Notes: generated by a model from the sequence alone, not told the origin. Numbered from the stretch's first letter, positions 38,370 to 47,762 are shown. The stretch is 64,000 nt of DNA from Staphylococcus kloosii (GCF_003019255.1 NZ_CP027846.1:868001-932000); one strand, 5' to 3'. Translations and numbers: made by a program.

Positions 38370-40853
38370 TTACTGATTGTTACCTTTATATTTGAATGGC
38401 CACCAGTTACCTTTACCAAATGATTTAGCGACTGCTGGAATAAATAGTGGTAACATTAATAAATTGTAAATGATTAAACCAAGTATAACGACTGTTGCTA
38501 TTTCCATTAGTGTCATTGCACCTGATGCATATAATGCAGCAACAGTACCTATTAGAATAATACATGCAGTCATTATAACTTTACCCATTTTACGCATAGC
38601 GATTTGTAATGCTTCGTTAATTCCTAGGGAAGCTTCTTCGCTGAAGCGGTTGACTAAGAATATAGCATAGTCAACACCGAGTGCCATTAATACTACGAAA
38701 CTAAAGAATGGTACTACGAGTAATAATCCGCCCATATGCAACATGTTGCCAAAGATAATATTACTAATACCTATCGAAGCGTAGTAAGTAATTAATATAG
38801 AAGCAATCATGTAGATTGGCATAATAATTGAGCGTTGGAATATTAATAACACTATGAATAAGAATATTGAAATTAGGATGATTGCTTTATTCATATCATG
38901 GTCGATTGTGTCTTGTAAGTCATTGTTTTGAGAAGACATGCCACCATATTCAATTTTGCTATCTTTAAATGATGTTCCTTTAACTTGATTATCTACTGTT
39001 TTATGAATTGTATCGACAGTATTCATTGCTTTATTAGAGAATGGATCATCTTTTAAATCAATATTTAATAGCACAATTTTGCCATTATCTTCGCTATATT
39101 GATCAACTGATTTTTTCAAATCTCCATTGTTTAGCATGTCATTTGTAATATACATACCTGATTTTTTGATGTCTTCATCTTTAGACATATCTTTCATTCT
39201 TTGTTGAATTTTAGATTGTCCATCTTGAACTTGAGAAATACCATTTTGAGATTTTTCAAGTCCTTGAGACAATTGACCAGCCTGTTGTGTCACTTTTTGG
39301 TTTGAACCTTGTGGGTCTTGACTGCCTTGTTGCATCAATCCTTGAACTTGTTGGCTATCTTTTAATGGTGATACTTGTGAGTTCAATTGATTAAGACCAT
39401 TGTTGACGTCATTTAAGCCATTATTGGCTTTGCCAAGTTGTTTTTGCATTTCATTTAACTGATAAGTAGCACCAAGTTGTTTGATAGGTGTACCAGTTGG
39501 GCGAGTGATTGTATTTACTGAATCAACGCCTTTAATTTTGTTAATAGATTGAGATAATGCCTCAAGGTCATTAACACCTTTACTATCAGTTAATTTGCTG
39601 TCGGATTTAATCGCTACTTGAACTGGGAAAGCTTCACCGACACTGAAATCATTTTTAATAACATTGATGGCTTTTATTGAGTCATATTTATCACTAATTT
39701 CATTAGTATTGTCGTACGTAATGTTATTAGGTGAGAAGAAAATAAGTGGCACCATAATTACGAATACGATTACTAATGCTATGAATGGGCGTTTAGTAGT
39801 GAAATCTGCTAATTTACCCCATAACTTACTATCTGAATGACCAGCAGCATTTTTACTTGGCCAAAATACTTTGTCTCCAATTAGTGCTAGGAGTGTAGGC
39901 AATAATGTAAATAAAACAATCATTAAACATAAAACGCCGACTGCAATACCAACGGCAGATTTAAATAAGCTAAATTTAACGAAGAATAATGCACCAAAGC
40001 CAACTAGTACGGTAATGGCACAAATTAATATTGTACGTCCACCATTTTTAAAAGTGCTTAAAACAGCATCGAAATTAGATTGGTCTTTACCTAATTCTTC
40101 CTTATATCTGTTTAGTAATAAAATACAATAGTCAGTACCTATACCGAATAATAGGGCGACTAAAAATGATTGAATATAAATAGACACAGGGAAATCAAAG
40201 TATTTAACTAATAGTGCGAGAATTCCTTGTGCAAAAACATATGACAACCCTACAAATACTAATGGTACGAAAGGAGTCACTACAGAACGGAAGACGAAGA
40301 ATAAAATCACTAGTATTAATATTACTGTGATGATTTCAGTAGCTTGTAATCCTTTCTCTACACTTTTGTTGATATCGTCATGAATAATATCGTTACCAGT
40401 TAAATAAACATTTTTGAAATCCGGGTTTATTTTCTGAATATCTTCTTTAGCATCTAAAGTTTTGTTTTTATTATCAGAAGACACGATAGGTATCATGACA
40501 GACTTTTTATTATCTGAAACAAGTTTGTCTTCAGTATCTTTAGAATCAAAAGGTGAAATAACGCTTTCTACACCTTTAACTTTTTTAACTTTATCTACAT
40601 AATCGTTGATTTCTTTTTTAGATGAATTGTCCAACTTATGATCCAGTTTGATTACGGCACTCATACTGTTTGAATCAGCGCCAACATCTTTTAACATTTG
40701 CTTGTATTGTTGTGAAGTCGTATCATTCGGTGGCACGATGTCCCCTTTATCACTAGCTAACTTTGAAAGGTTGGGTGCAAATACAATTGAACAAGCAATC
40801 GCTATCACAACTATAATGGAAATCAGCCATCTAAATTTTAATATTGATTTCAT
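38370..40853 (-). CDS. MMPL family RND-type transporter
   Basis: An 827-residue membrane exporter with two RND halves. One N-terminal helix is followed by a ~140-residue outer domain, five helices, a second N-terminal helix at ~355, a long outer domain and five final helices. The proton-relay D-Y motifs are GIGTDYCILLLNRYKEE (about 238-254) and GVDYAIFLVNRFSEE (about 730-745). Residues ~460-560 are a Gln/Asn-rich coiled-coil arm (LNEMQKQL, NNGLNQLNSQ, QQAGQLSQGLEKS). Family members export lipids, fatty acids or antimicrobials. It lies on the opposite strand between tcaR and tcaA, with a TTGACA promoter overlapped by an inverted repeat. Confidence 0.88.
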   Translation of the reverse strand: MKSILKFRWLISIIVVIAIACSIVFAPNLSKLASDKGDIVPPNDTTSQQYKQMLKDVGADSNSMSAVIKLDHKLDNSSKKEINDYVDKVKKVKGVESVISPFDSKDTEDKLVSDNKKSVMIPIVSSDNKNKTLDAKEDIQKINPDFKNVYLTGNDIIHDDINKSVEKGLQATEIITVILILVILFFVFRSVVTPFVPLVFVGLSYVFAQGILALLVKYFDFPVSIYIQSFLVALLFGIGTDYCILLLNRYKEELGKDQSNFDAVLSTFKNGGRTILICAITVLVGFGALFFVKFSLFKSAVGIAVGVLCLMIVLFTLLPTLLALIGDKVFWPSKNAAGHSDSKLWGKLADFTTKRPFIALVIVFVIMVPLIFFSPNNITYDNTNEISDKYDSIKAINVIKNDFSVGEAFPVQVAIKSDSKLTDSKGVNDLEALSQSINKIKGVDSVNTITRPTGTPIKQLGATYQLNEMQKQLGKANNGLNDVNNGLNQLNSQVSPLKDSQQVQGLMQQGSQDPQGSNQKVTQQAGQLSQGLEKSQNGISQVQDGQSKIQQRMKDMSKDEDIKKSGMYITNDMLNNGDLKKSVDQYSEDNGKIVLLNIDLKDDPFSNKAMNTVDTIHKTVDNQVKGTSFKDSKIEYGGMSSQNNDLQDTIDHDMNKAIILISIFLFIVLLIFQRSIIMPIYMIASILITYYASIGISNIIFGNMLHMGGLLLVVPFFSFVVLMALGVDYAIFLVNRFSEEASLGINEALQIAMRKMGKVIMTACIILIGTVAALYASGAMTLMEIATVVILGLIIYNLLMLPLFIPAVAKSFGKGNWWPFKYKGNNQ

Positions 40854-40884
40854 AATAGCCTCCTAGAATTTTTTTTACTGGAAT

Positions 40885-40914
40885 AGTATAGCATCATGGT
40901 TGATACCTGTCAAC
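40885..40914 (-). promoter_or_regulatory. Promoter of the MMPL gene with overlapping inverted repeat
   Basis: On the minus strand TTGACA (40908-40913) is followed after 17 bases by TATACT (40885-40890), a near-ideal promoter. GTTGA-N6-TCAAC (40899-40914) overlaps the -35, a repressor-like site. Confidence 0.65.
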
Positions 40915-41040
40915 TAATGGTGAACGATAATAATTTTTTCAAATGTTGGACTAAATGCGTATATCAATGTAATAGGAAAGTTCATATAATAGAAGATAAG
41001 ATATAAAGAAATTCATGTACGAGTTTAATTTTTATTAAAG

Positions 41041-41082
41041 TTGAAACTTATCCTTGCATATAAGTTCAATTAAAAATATGAT
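41041..41082 (+). promoter_or_regulatory. Promoter of tcaA with overlapping inverted repeat
   Basis: TTGCAT (41055-41060), 16 bases, then TATGAT (41077-41082). TTGAAACTTAT (41041-41051) and ATAAGTTCAA (41060-41069) form an inverted repeat that covers the -35. The TTGA/TCAA ends recall the site at the MMPL promoter, so TcaR is a candidate for both. Confidence 0.5.
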
Positions 41083-41128
41083 ATTATAGTAAAATAGTTG
41101 TAAAATTTTTTAGTAAGAGGTGATATAA

Positions 41129-42496
41129 ATGCGCAAGTGCCCAAACTGTGGAACAGAGGTACATAATGACGACAAAGTGTGCCCTAATTGTGGACATGAT
41201 TTATTAAATCGACAATCAAGAAATAACCAGAAGAAAGCTTCAAATACAAACGTTCGCAAAATTATCCCATGGGGAATTGCATTTTTTATCATCGTATTAA
41301 TCATTATTATTTTCTTCTTATTAAAGAATTTTAACTCACCCGAAGCGCAATCTGAATTATTAATCAATGCAATTGATAATAATGATACGCAGAAGTTATC
41401 GACCGTTCTAAGTACTCAAAATAACAATGTCGATGAAGACGAAGCTAAGGCATATATTAAATATATTAAAAATGAAATTGGTATGAAAAATTTCACTAAA
41501 GATGTTAGAACAAAAATAGCTTATTTAAATGAAAATGACGACCAACTTTCTAAATACGTGACAGCTCGCAACGGGGAAAAGATTTTAAAAATAACTAAAA
41601 ATGGACGCAGATATTTAATATTTAATAATATGAATTTTACAGCGCCAACAAAAGAAGCAATTGTTAAACCTAAATTTGATGCGAAATACAAATTTAGATC
41701 TAATGATAAGCAACGTACTGTTGAAGCACCTAAAGATAAAACAACTTCCTTAGGTAAATTTATCCCAGGAAATTATAGTATAGATGCTAAGCGAACTACA
41801 GATAACGGACAGTTCAGTGGTAAATTGAAGTTTAACTTTAATAATAGTAACAATGAAACTGTAGATGTGTCTGAAAACTTCGACGAAGCATATTTACGTG
41901 TAAACTTAACTGGCGCAGACAAACTTGATGACGATTCTATTAAAGTGAAAATTAATGACAAAACATATGATTATGATGAATCGAAAGCATATGGACCTTA
42001 TCCTAAAAACGAACAAATTAAAGTTTCCGCGAGTGGTGAAGCTAAGAAGAAAGACTTTAAATCTAGCGAAACAACGATTCAACCAGACAGCTTAAAAGAT
42101 AATACAAATGTTAAGGTTCCTTTCGATAAAGATAAGATAGAAGACTATGTTAAGAAGAAAGAAAAAGAAGAAAATAGCTTCCGTTCTAAAATAACAAATT
42201 TTTTTAGTAATTATACGACAGCCTTGAATACTGCATATGGCCAAAGTGATTTTAATATTGTCTCTAATTATTTGAAGAAAGATTCATCTAATTATAAATC
42301 GACTAAGAGTGCTATAAGTTCACAAAGTTATAGTGCGATGCAAGTTCCACAAATATCAGAAATTATTAAAGTTGGTAATAAATTTTATGTAAGTGGTTAT
42401 GGCATAAAAAAAGATGGTCAATATGGCGAAGTTAAATATACGCTAGAAGGCAATGACAATGGTAATGATTTAAAAGTTACTAATTATACCGAGTAA
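41129..42496 (+). CDS. tcaA: TcaA, zinc-ribbon membrane-anchored protein
   Basis: A 455-residue protein with an N-terminal cytosolic zinc ribbon (Cys4, Cys7, Cys18, Cys21 in CPNC/CPNC), one membrane helix at about residues 46-65 and a large extracytoplasmic part with repeated beta-rich domains, including a Ser/Asn-rich linker and a C-terminal NTF2-like segment (NFFSNYTTALNTAYGQSDFNIVSNYL). This matches TcaA, whose loss in S. aureus raises teicoplanin resistance. The gene order tcaR-(MMPL)-tcaA-tcaB supports the name. The function of the zinc ribbon is not known. Confidence 0.9.
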   Translation: MRKCPNCGTEVHNDDKVCPNCGHDLLNRQSRNNQKKASNTNVRKIIPWGIAFFIIVLIIIIFFLLKNFNSPEAQSELLINAIDNNDTQKLSTVLSTQNNNVDEDEAKAYIKYIKNEIGMKNFTKDVRTKIAYLNENDDQLSKYVTARNGEKILKITKNGRRYLIFNNMNFTAPTKEAIVKPKFDAKYKFRSNDKQRTVEAPKDKTTSLGKFIPGNYSIDAKRTTDNGQFSGKLKFNFNNSNNETVDVSENFDEAYLRVNLTGADKLDDDSIKVKINDKTYDYDESKAYGPYPKNEQIKVSASGEAKKKDFKSSETTIQPDSLKDNTNVKVPFDKDKIEDYVKKKEKEENSFRSKITNFFSNYTTALNTAYGQSDFNIVSNYLKKDSSNYKSTKSAISSQSYSAMQVPQISEIIKVGNKFYVSGYGIKKDGQYGEVKYTLEGNDNGNDLKVTNYTE

Positions 42497-42560
42497 TACA
42501 ATATTTCAGCAAACTCTTAAAATATTGTTTTAATAATGAAGTTAATAGGAATGGTACTAG

Positions 42561-42787
42561 AATAAGATAAGATTTGTTTTGTATCGTGCTGTCGCCTAGG
42601 GTAGGTGTATGAGTGAGAGACTACAGTCTCGAACCATACTATCCTAAATCAAGGCAAACATGCACGGCAAAATCATAGGGAGCGGGACAAAAATCTTATT
42701 TTTATAAGATGATTTTGTAGTCCCACCCCGGCAAGGATGACTAGAGTTGAAAGAAGCTTGATAGAAGCGCATTTTCAATTCAGTCAT
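42561..42787 (+). repeat. Intergenic repeat unit, tandem copy 1
   Basis: About 227 bases, running from AATAAGATAAGATTTGT to CAATTCAGTCAT. The unit contains a 5' block also found inverted at 4522-4632, a hairpin with arms GGGAC..AATC and GATT..GTCCC (about 42682-42724), and a 3' block GACTAGAGTTGAAAGAAGC. It is non-coding and repeated almost exactly at 42817. Confidence 0.85.
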
Positions 42788-42816
42788 AAAGAACCATACT
42801 ATCAATATAAAATTAA

Positions 42817-43054
42817 AATAAGATAAGATTAGCTTTGTAACGATTTTGTATCGTGCTGACGCCTAGGGGAAACGTATGAGTGAGAGACTACAGTCTCGAA
42901 CCATACTATCCTAAATCAAGGCAAACATGCACGGCAAAATCATAGGGAGCGGGACAAAAATCTTATTTTTATAAGATGATTTTGTAGTCCCACCCCGGTA
43001 TGGATGACTAGAGTTGAAAGAAGCTTGATAAAAGCGCATTTTCAATTCAGTCAT
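42817..43054 (+). repeat. Intergenic repeat unit, tandem copy 2
   Basis: About 238 bases, nearly identical to copy 1 at a 256-base offset, with ~11 extra bases near its start. The GGGAC/GTCCC hairpin and the 3' block ending CAATTCAGTCAT are both kept. Confidence 0.85.
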
Positions 43055-43070
43055 CTACTGACAAGATAAA

Positions 43071-43120
43071 AAGTGAGCCTGAAGACAATATTAATATAAT
43101 CTTCAGGCTCACTTTTTTTA
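43071..43120 (+). terminator. Terminator upstream of tcaB (end of the repeat region)
   Basis: AAGTGAGCCTGAAGA (43071-43085) pairs with TCTTCAGGCTCACTT (43100-43114), then a T-run. It probably ends tcaA read-through, so tcaB needs its own promoter here. Confidence 0.85.
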
Positions 43121-43200
43121 ATAATTAAATAGATACTTTAATGTGATTAGTGTTACTATTTAAATAATACATAAAAAAGTTTATTTTAGGAGTTAAATAA

Positions 43201-44409
43201 ATGAAAAATTACGAACAAACTTCAAAACCTACTATATTATTTATCGTTATATTAGGTGCATTAACAGCAATAGGTGCTTTATCTATTGATATGTTTCTGC
43301 CAGGATTACCTCAATTGCGTTCGGATTTCGGTACGACAACTTCAAATGCTCAGCTTACGCTGTCATTATTCATGATAGGTTTGGCTCTCGGTAATTTATT
43401 CATCGGGCCAATTTCAGATGCCTTAGGGAGAAAAAAGCCGCTTATCATCGCCATGGTAATTTTTGCAATAGCAAGTATAGCTATCGTTTTTACTACTAAT
43501 ATTTGGATAATGGTATTGTTAAGATTTATCCAAGGTTTCTGTGGTGGAGCAGGTGCAGTTATTTCACGTGCAATTTCAAGTGACTTATATAGTGGTAAAC
43601 AACTGACTAAGTTTTTAGCAGTGTTAATGTTAGTGAACGGGATTGCTCCCGTTATAGCACCGACGCTTGGTGGTATTATCTTATCATTTTCTACGTGGCG
43701 AATGGTATTTATAATATTGACGATATTTGGTGTTTGTATGGTAGTTGGCTCATTGTTCAAAATTAATGAATCACTACCTATTGAACGCAGAGACCAAGCA
43801 CATATAGGTGCTATTTTTAAAAACTTCAGTATGTTAATAGTAAAACCTAAGTTTGTATTACCGATGTTAATTCAAGGCTTTACATTTATTATGTTATTTA
43901 GTTACATCTCGGCATCACCATTTATCACACAACGTATTTATCATTTGTCGGCATTGCATTTCAGTTGGATGTTCGCTGGCGTGGGTATTACACTTATTTT
44001 TTCTAGTCAGCTTACTGGTAAGCTTGTGGACTATATTAATCAACAAACCTTATTAAGAGCGTTAACTCTGATTCAAATTATTGGCGTGATATGGGTGACT
44101 ATTACGTTAACAGCACATTTACATATCATTACACTCATTATCGGTTTTGTTATTTTAGTAGCACCAGTTACCGGCGTAGCTACTTTAGCATTTTCAATTG
44201 CTATGAACGAGAGAACAGGGGGTAGTGGTAGTGCTTCAAGTTTGCTTGGCTTAGTACAGTCTCTATTTGGAGGTCTAGTTACACCGTTAGTAGGTTTAGC
44301 TGGTGAAACGAGCGCTATGCCTTATATAACTATTATTTGCATTAGTGGTGTTATCTTAATTATCTTACAAATTTTTAATTATTTTGCTTTTCGCAACACA
44401 GTACAATAA
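43201..44409 (+). CDS. tcaB: TcaB, Bcr/CflA family MFS efflux protein
   Basis: A 402-residue drug:H+ antiporter with twelve helices. The family motif GPISDALGRKKPL lies after helix 2 (about residues 68-80) and motif C-type GGIILSFSTWRMVF near 158. It is the third gene of the tca locus and matches the Bcr/CflA group that includes TcaB of S. aureus. Its substrate is not known. In this genome it is parted from tcaA by ~700 bases of repeats and a terminator, so it is probably no longer co-transcribed with it. It converges on the TetR gene. Confidence 0.88.
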   Translation: MKNYEQTSKPTILFIVILGALTAIGALSIDMFLPGLPQLRSDFGTTTSNAQLTLSLFMIGLALGNLFIGPISDALGRKKPLIIAMVIFAIASIAIVFTTNIWIMVLLRFIQGFCGGAGAVISRAISSDLYSGKQLTKFLAVLMLVNGIAPVIAPTLGGIILSFSTWRMVFIILTIFGVCMVVGSLFKINESLPIERRDQAHIGAIFKNFSMLIVKPKFVLPMLIQGFTFIMLFSYISASPFITQRIYHLSALHFSWMFAGVGITLIFSSQLTGKLVDYINQQTLLRALTLIQIIGVIWVTITLTAHLHIITLIIGFVILVAPVTGVATLAFSIAMNERTGGSGSASSLLGLVQSLFGGLVTPLVGLAGETSAMPYITIICISGVILIILQIFNYFAFRNTVQ

Positions 44410-44461
44410 AAAAGACTACAAGCGTTGTTGAATTAAAATCAAATACGTTTGTAGTCTTTTT
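44408..44461. terminator. Bidirectional terminator between tcaB and the TetR gene
   Basis: AAAAAGACTACAAGCGT (44408-44424) pairs with ACGTTTGTAGTCTTTTT (44445-44461) with a single wobble. Confidence 0.85.
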
Positions 44462-44483
44462 GTTTATTAATTATTATAAATGG

Positions 44484-45032
44484 TTAACGTTGTAGTTTAA
44501 TTGTATTTGCTAATAATATTTGAGCAAGGGAATCAACAGACTCTTCACAGTTTTCACGAATCCAAAAATAGACAATGCCTATTTGTCCACCAACATTATA
44601 AATTACAAATTCTTTTTTATTTTTAACACTACTATGTTTTCCAATTATTTCATTATATGCATTTTTAGTAGCAGTCATATATTCAGAAAAAAGATTTTTA
44701 TTTGGGTGTGTAACCATGATTGCATGGAAATATCCATAGTTTCGTTTAATGTATGTTAAAACTATCTTGAAAAATTTGTAAAGTTTGACTGGGTGGCTAG
44801 GCGCATTTTCTAAACTGTTATCGAAAGCATTTAATAAGTTTTGATATTTTGTTAAATGATACTTTTGAATCTGTGTTATTAAATCGTATTTATCAAGAAA
44901 ATAATCATAAAATGTTGTTCTATTTACATTACTATAGGCACACACCATTTTAATTGTGATTTCTTCAAAAGGATATTCCTCAAGTAATATGATCATATTG
45001 CGTATAATTCTAAATTTGGCCTTTTGTCTCAT
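44484..45032 (-). CDS. TetR/AcrR family regulator of the EmrAB-like pump
   Basis: A 182-residue repressor. The TetR helix-turn-helix is at about residues 8-55 (RIIRNMIILLEEYPFEEITIK, read in two parts, then SNVNRTTFYDYFLDKYDL). The start is ATG 45032 with TAGGTG upstream; the in-frame ATG at 45074 has no ribosome site. It is divergent from the emrA/emrB operon, whose promoter region holds GACACA/TGTGTC arms (45068-45104). It probably represses the pump until an unknown drug binds. Confidence 0.82.
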   Translation of the reverse strand: MRQKAKFRIIRNMIILLEEYPFEEITIKMVCAYSNVNRTTFYDYFLDKYDLITQIQKYHLTKYQNLLNAFDNSLENAPSHPVKLYKFFKIVLTYIKRNYGYFHAIMVTHPNKNLFSEYMTATKNAYNEIIGKHSSVKNKKEFVIYNVGGQIGIVYFWIRENCEESVDSLAQILLANTIKLQR

Positions 45033-45067
45033 TATTACACCTACGTTAAATTTTCTATATCTTTGCC

Positions 45068-45119
45068 GACACATTTTTTTTAAGTGTTGGTATTTTTTTG
45101 TGTCTCATCTCTCTATAAT
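45068..45119 (+). promoter_or_regulatory. emrA promoter region with inverted GACACA/TGTGTC arms
   Basis: TATAAT at 45114-45119 is a consensus -10, 41 bases before the emrA start. GACACA (45068-45073) and TGTGTC (45099-45104) are inverted arms next to poly-T blocks and are candidate TetR half-sites. The -35 is not clear. Confidence 0.45.
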
Positions 45120-45159
45120 AGATAAAGTGAAATTTAAAAGCAAATAGGAGGAAACAATA

Positions 45160-45810
45160 ATGAAAAAAATGATATTAATTAATGTCATTACTATTGTAGT
45201 TCTTGTAATTATTGGTGTCGTTGGCTTCCATTTTTACAATCAAGCTACAAGCTATGTATCGACAGACAACGCTAAAGTTGATGGCGACCAAATTAAAATA
45301 TCTGCACCTGCGTCAGGTGAATTGAAATCTTTCGATGCGAAAGAAAATGATGATATGAAGAAAGGTGACAAAGTTGCTTCAATCGCAGCTAAAAGCGAAA
45401 GTGGCGGTTCACCTCAAACAATGGACATTAAAATGCCTCAAGACGGTACAATCGTTAAAACTGACGGCATGAAAGGTTCAGTAGCTCAAGCTGGATCACC
45501 AATTGCTTATGCTTATAATTTAGATGATTTAAATGTAACTGCAAACGTTGACGAAAAAGACATTGCAGATGTAGAAAAAGGTAAAGACGTTGACATTAAA
45601 GTTGATGGTGAAAATGCTAACCTTAAAGGTAAAGTTGATCAAGTAGGTAAAGCAACTGCTGCAAGCTTCTCAATGATGCCTTCTTCTAATAGTGATGGTA
45701 ACTATACTAAAGTTTCTCAAGTAGTACCTGTTAAAATCAAATTAGATTCAAAACCATCTAAAAATGTTGTTCCAGGAATGAACGCTGAAGTTAAAATTCA
45801 TAAAAACTAA
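45160..45810 (+). CDS. emrA: EmrA/HlyD family membrane-fusion protein
   Basis: A 216-residue adaptor anchored by one N-terminal helix (about residues 5-26). It keeps the HlyD lipoyl-like half-motif (YVSTDNAKVDGDQIKISAPASGEL) and the beta-barrel region (LNVTANVDEKDIADVEKGKDVDIKVDG, read in parts), and lacks the long coiled-coil hairpin of Gram-negative EmrA, as expected for a Gram-positive adaptor. The next gene starts 12 bases later, so the two form an operon. It presumably helps the MFS pump to push drugs across the wall. Confidence 0.85.
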   Translation: MKKMILINVITIVVLVIIGVVGFHFYNQATSYVSTDNAKVDGDQIKISAPASGELKSFDAKENDDMKKGDKVASIAAKSESGGSPQTMDIKMPQDGTIVKTDGMKGSVAQAGSPIAYAYNLDDLNVTANVDEKDIADVEKGKDVDIKVDGENANLKGKVDQVGKATAASFSMMPSSNSDGNYTKVSQVVPVKIKLDSKPSKNVVPGMNAEVKIHKN

Positions 45811-45822
45811 GGGGGTCTTTAA

Positions 45823-47739
45823 ATGACAGCGACCTTCATTATAATTTATGTAGTCATAGCGATCATTCTTGTCGGGTTGTTAAACTTGTTTATTTCGAAA
45901 AAAGGCAAGAAATCAACTAAAAGACAACTGGAACAAAAAAATTATAACAATGATTCGTCGAGTCAAAGTTATCAATCTAAATTTAACATAAGAGACAAAG
46001 ATGATACGGCAGAGTCCAATAAATTATCTAACACTGATTCTACAGAGAAAGCTGTAGCGGCTTCTGTAGATAATGAAGAAACTCAATCATTTACTTCTGA
46101 TTCTGCACAGTCAACTTCTCATGACGATATTCAAGAAGATGCTGCACAAGACTCAGATTTTGATAAAATCAACCCTGATTCAGAGGAAGCTAGGGTTAAC
46201 GAAAAATTAAAAAAAGAACATAGCTCATTTATGTTTGGTAAAGGTACTACACAAATGAAAGTGTTATTGGCAATGATATTTGGTATGTTTATTGCGATTT
46301 TAAACCAAACATTGTTAAATGTGGCCTTACCTAAAATTAATACAGATTTTAATATTTCAGCAAATACAGGGCAATGGTTAATGACAGGTTTCATGCTTGT
46401 AAATGGAATTTTAATTCCAATCAGTGCCTTCCTATTCAATAAATACTCATATCGTAAATTATTCTTAGTTGCGATGGCGTTATTTACAATAGGTTCACTT
46501 GTTTGTGGTGTCTCCGGTTCCTTCACAATTATGATGGTTGGACGTGTACTACAAGCTATTGGTGCTGGTATATTAATGCCTTTAGGTACTAACGTGTTTA
46601 TGACTATCTTCCCACCAGAAAAACGTGGTGCGGCGATGGGTACACTTGGTATCGCAATGATTTTAGCGCCAGCTATTGGTCCAACATTATCAGGTTATAT
46701 CGTTGAAAATTATCACTGGAACGTAATGTTCTATGGAATGTTCGTGATCGGTTTAATTTCACTATTAATCTCATATATTTGGTTCCGTGTATACCAAGTT
46801 ACAAGTAATCCTAAAGCTGATATTCCTGGTATTATCTTTAGTACTATCGGTTTCGGTGCTTTATTATATGGATTTAGTGAAGCAGGAAACAAAAGTTGGA
46901 CATCACCAGTAATCATCGTTTCATTTATTATTGGTGTTATCTTTATCATCGCATTTGTTATTCGTGAGTTAACTATGCGTATACCAATGCTTAACTTAGA
47001 AGTATTGAAATACTCAGGTTTCACGTTAACAACTGTTATCAACATGATTGTTACAATGAGTTTATTTGGTGGTATGATTTTATTACCATTATATTTACAA
47101 AATTTAAGAGGTTTCACGCCTGTACAATCTGGTCTACTACTCTTACCAGGTGCTTTAATTATGGGTGTTATGGGACCAATCGCAGGACGCTTACTTGATG
47201 CTATTGGTATTAAACCATTAGCGATTATAGGTACCGCGATAATGACTTATGCAACATACGAATTGACTAAACTTAATATGAATACCACTTATGGTCATTT
47301 AATGTTAATTTATATCGTACGTTCATTTGGTATGAGTTTCATCATGATGCCTATTATGACGGCTGGTATGAACTCATTACCGTTACGTTTAATTCCTCAT
47401 GGTAATGCATTGTCAAATACTTTGAGACAATTAGCGGGTTCGATTGGTACGGCAATACTAGTAACAGTTATGTCTAACCAAACAACTCAATATTCTGCTA
47501 CTTATGCACAAGATTTAGATAAAACAAGCCCATTCCTTAAAGACCATTTACAACAAATGGCTCAAGCTATGGGTGGAGAACAAATGGCGACTAAACAAAT
47601 CTTAGGTTTCGTTCAAAAGCTTGCTTCTATTAACGGTGTTAATAGCGCATTCTTAGTTGCGACTGGATTAAGTTTACTTGCATTTATCTTAAGTTTATTC
47701 TTAAAAGGCAAAGAGCATTATATTTCTAGAGAAAAATAA
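45823..47739 (+). CDS. emrB: DHA2 family MFS multidrug exporter (EmrB/QacA type)
   Basis: A 638-residue drug:H+ antiporter. The fourteen-helix core lies at about residues 140-632, with NQTLLNVALPKI in helix 1, the drug-resistance motif GRVLQAIGAGILMPLG and the DHA2 motif FPPEKRGAAMG. It is longer than usual because it begins with an extra membrane helix (residues 3-23) and a ~110-residue acidic, Ser/Asp/Glu-rich linker before the core. The substrate is not known. It follows emrA directly; a terminator pair follows it. Confidence 0.88.
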   Translation: MTATFIIIYVVIAIILVGLLNLFISKKGKKSTKRQLEQKNYNNDSSSQSYQSKFNIRDKDDTAESNKLSNTDSTEKAVAASVDNEETQSFTSDSAQSTSHDDIQEDAAQDSDFDKINPDSEEARVNEKLKKEHSSFMFGKGTTQMKVLLAMIFGMFIAILNQTLLNVALPKINTDFNISANTGQWLMTGFMLVNGILIPISAFLFNKYSYRKLFLVAMALFTIGSLVCGVSGSFTIMMVGRVLQAIGAGILMPLGTNVFMTIFPPEKRGAAMGTLGIAMILAPAIGPTLSGYIVENYHWNVMFYGMFVIGLISLLISYIWFRVYQVTSNPKADIPGIIFSTIGFGALLYGFSEAGNKSWTSPVIIVSFIIGVIFIIAFVIRELTMRIPMLNLEVLKYSGFTLTTVINMIVTMSLFGGMILLPLYLQNLRGFTPVQSGLLLLPGALIMGVMGPIAGRLLDAIGIKPLAIIGTAIMTYATYELTKLNMNTTYGHLMLIYIVRSFGMSFIMMPIMTAGMNSLPLRLIPHGNALSNTLRQLAGSIGTAILVTVMSNQTTQYSATYAQDLDKTSPFLKDHLQQMAQAMGGEQMATKQILGFVQKLASINGVNSAFLVATGLSLLAFILSLFLKGKEHYISREK

Positions 47740-47762
47740 TCGTAAAATATCCTAAAAATTTT

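Larger units (their letters stand above)
42497..43200. other. Non-coding tcaA-tcaB gap filled by intergenic repeats
   Basis: The 704 bases between tcaA and tcaB hold two tandem repeat units (42561-42787 and 42817-43054), a terminator (43071-43120) and the tcaB leader. No ORF of note is present. Confidence 0.8.

Noticed and set aside
42561..43054. CRISPR-like array
   Set aside because: Only two long units are present, with no short regular repeats or spacers and no cas genes.
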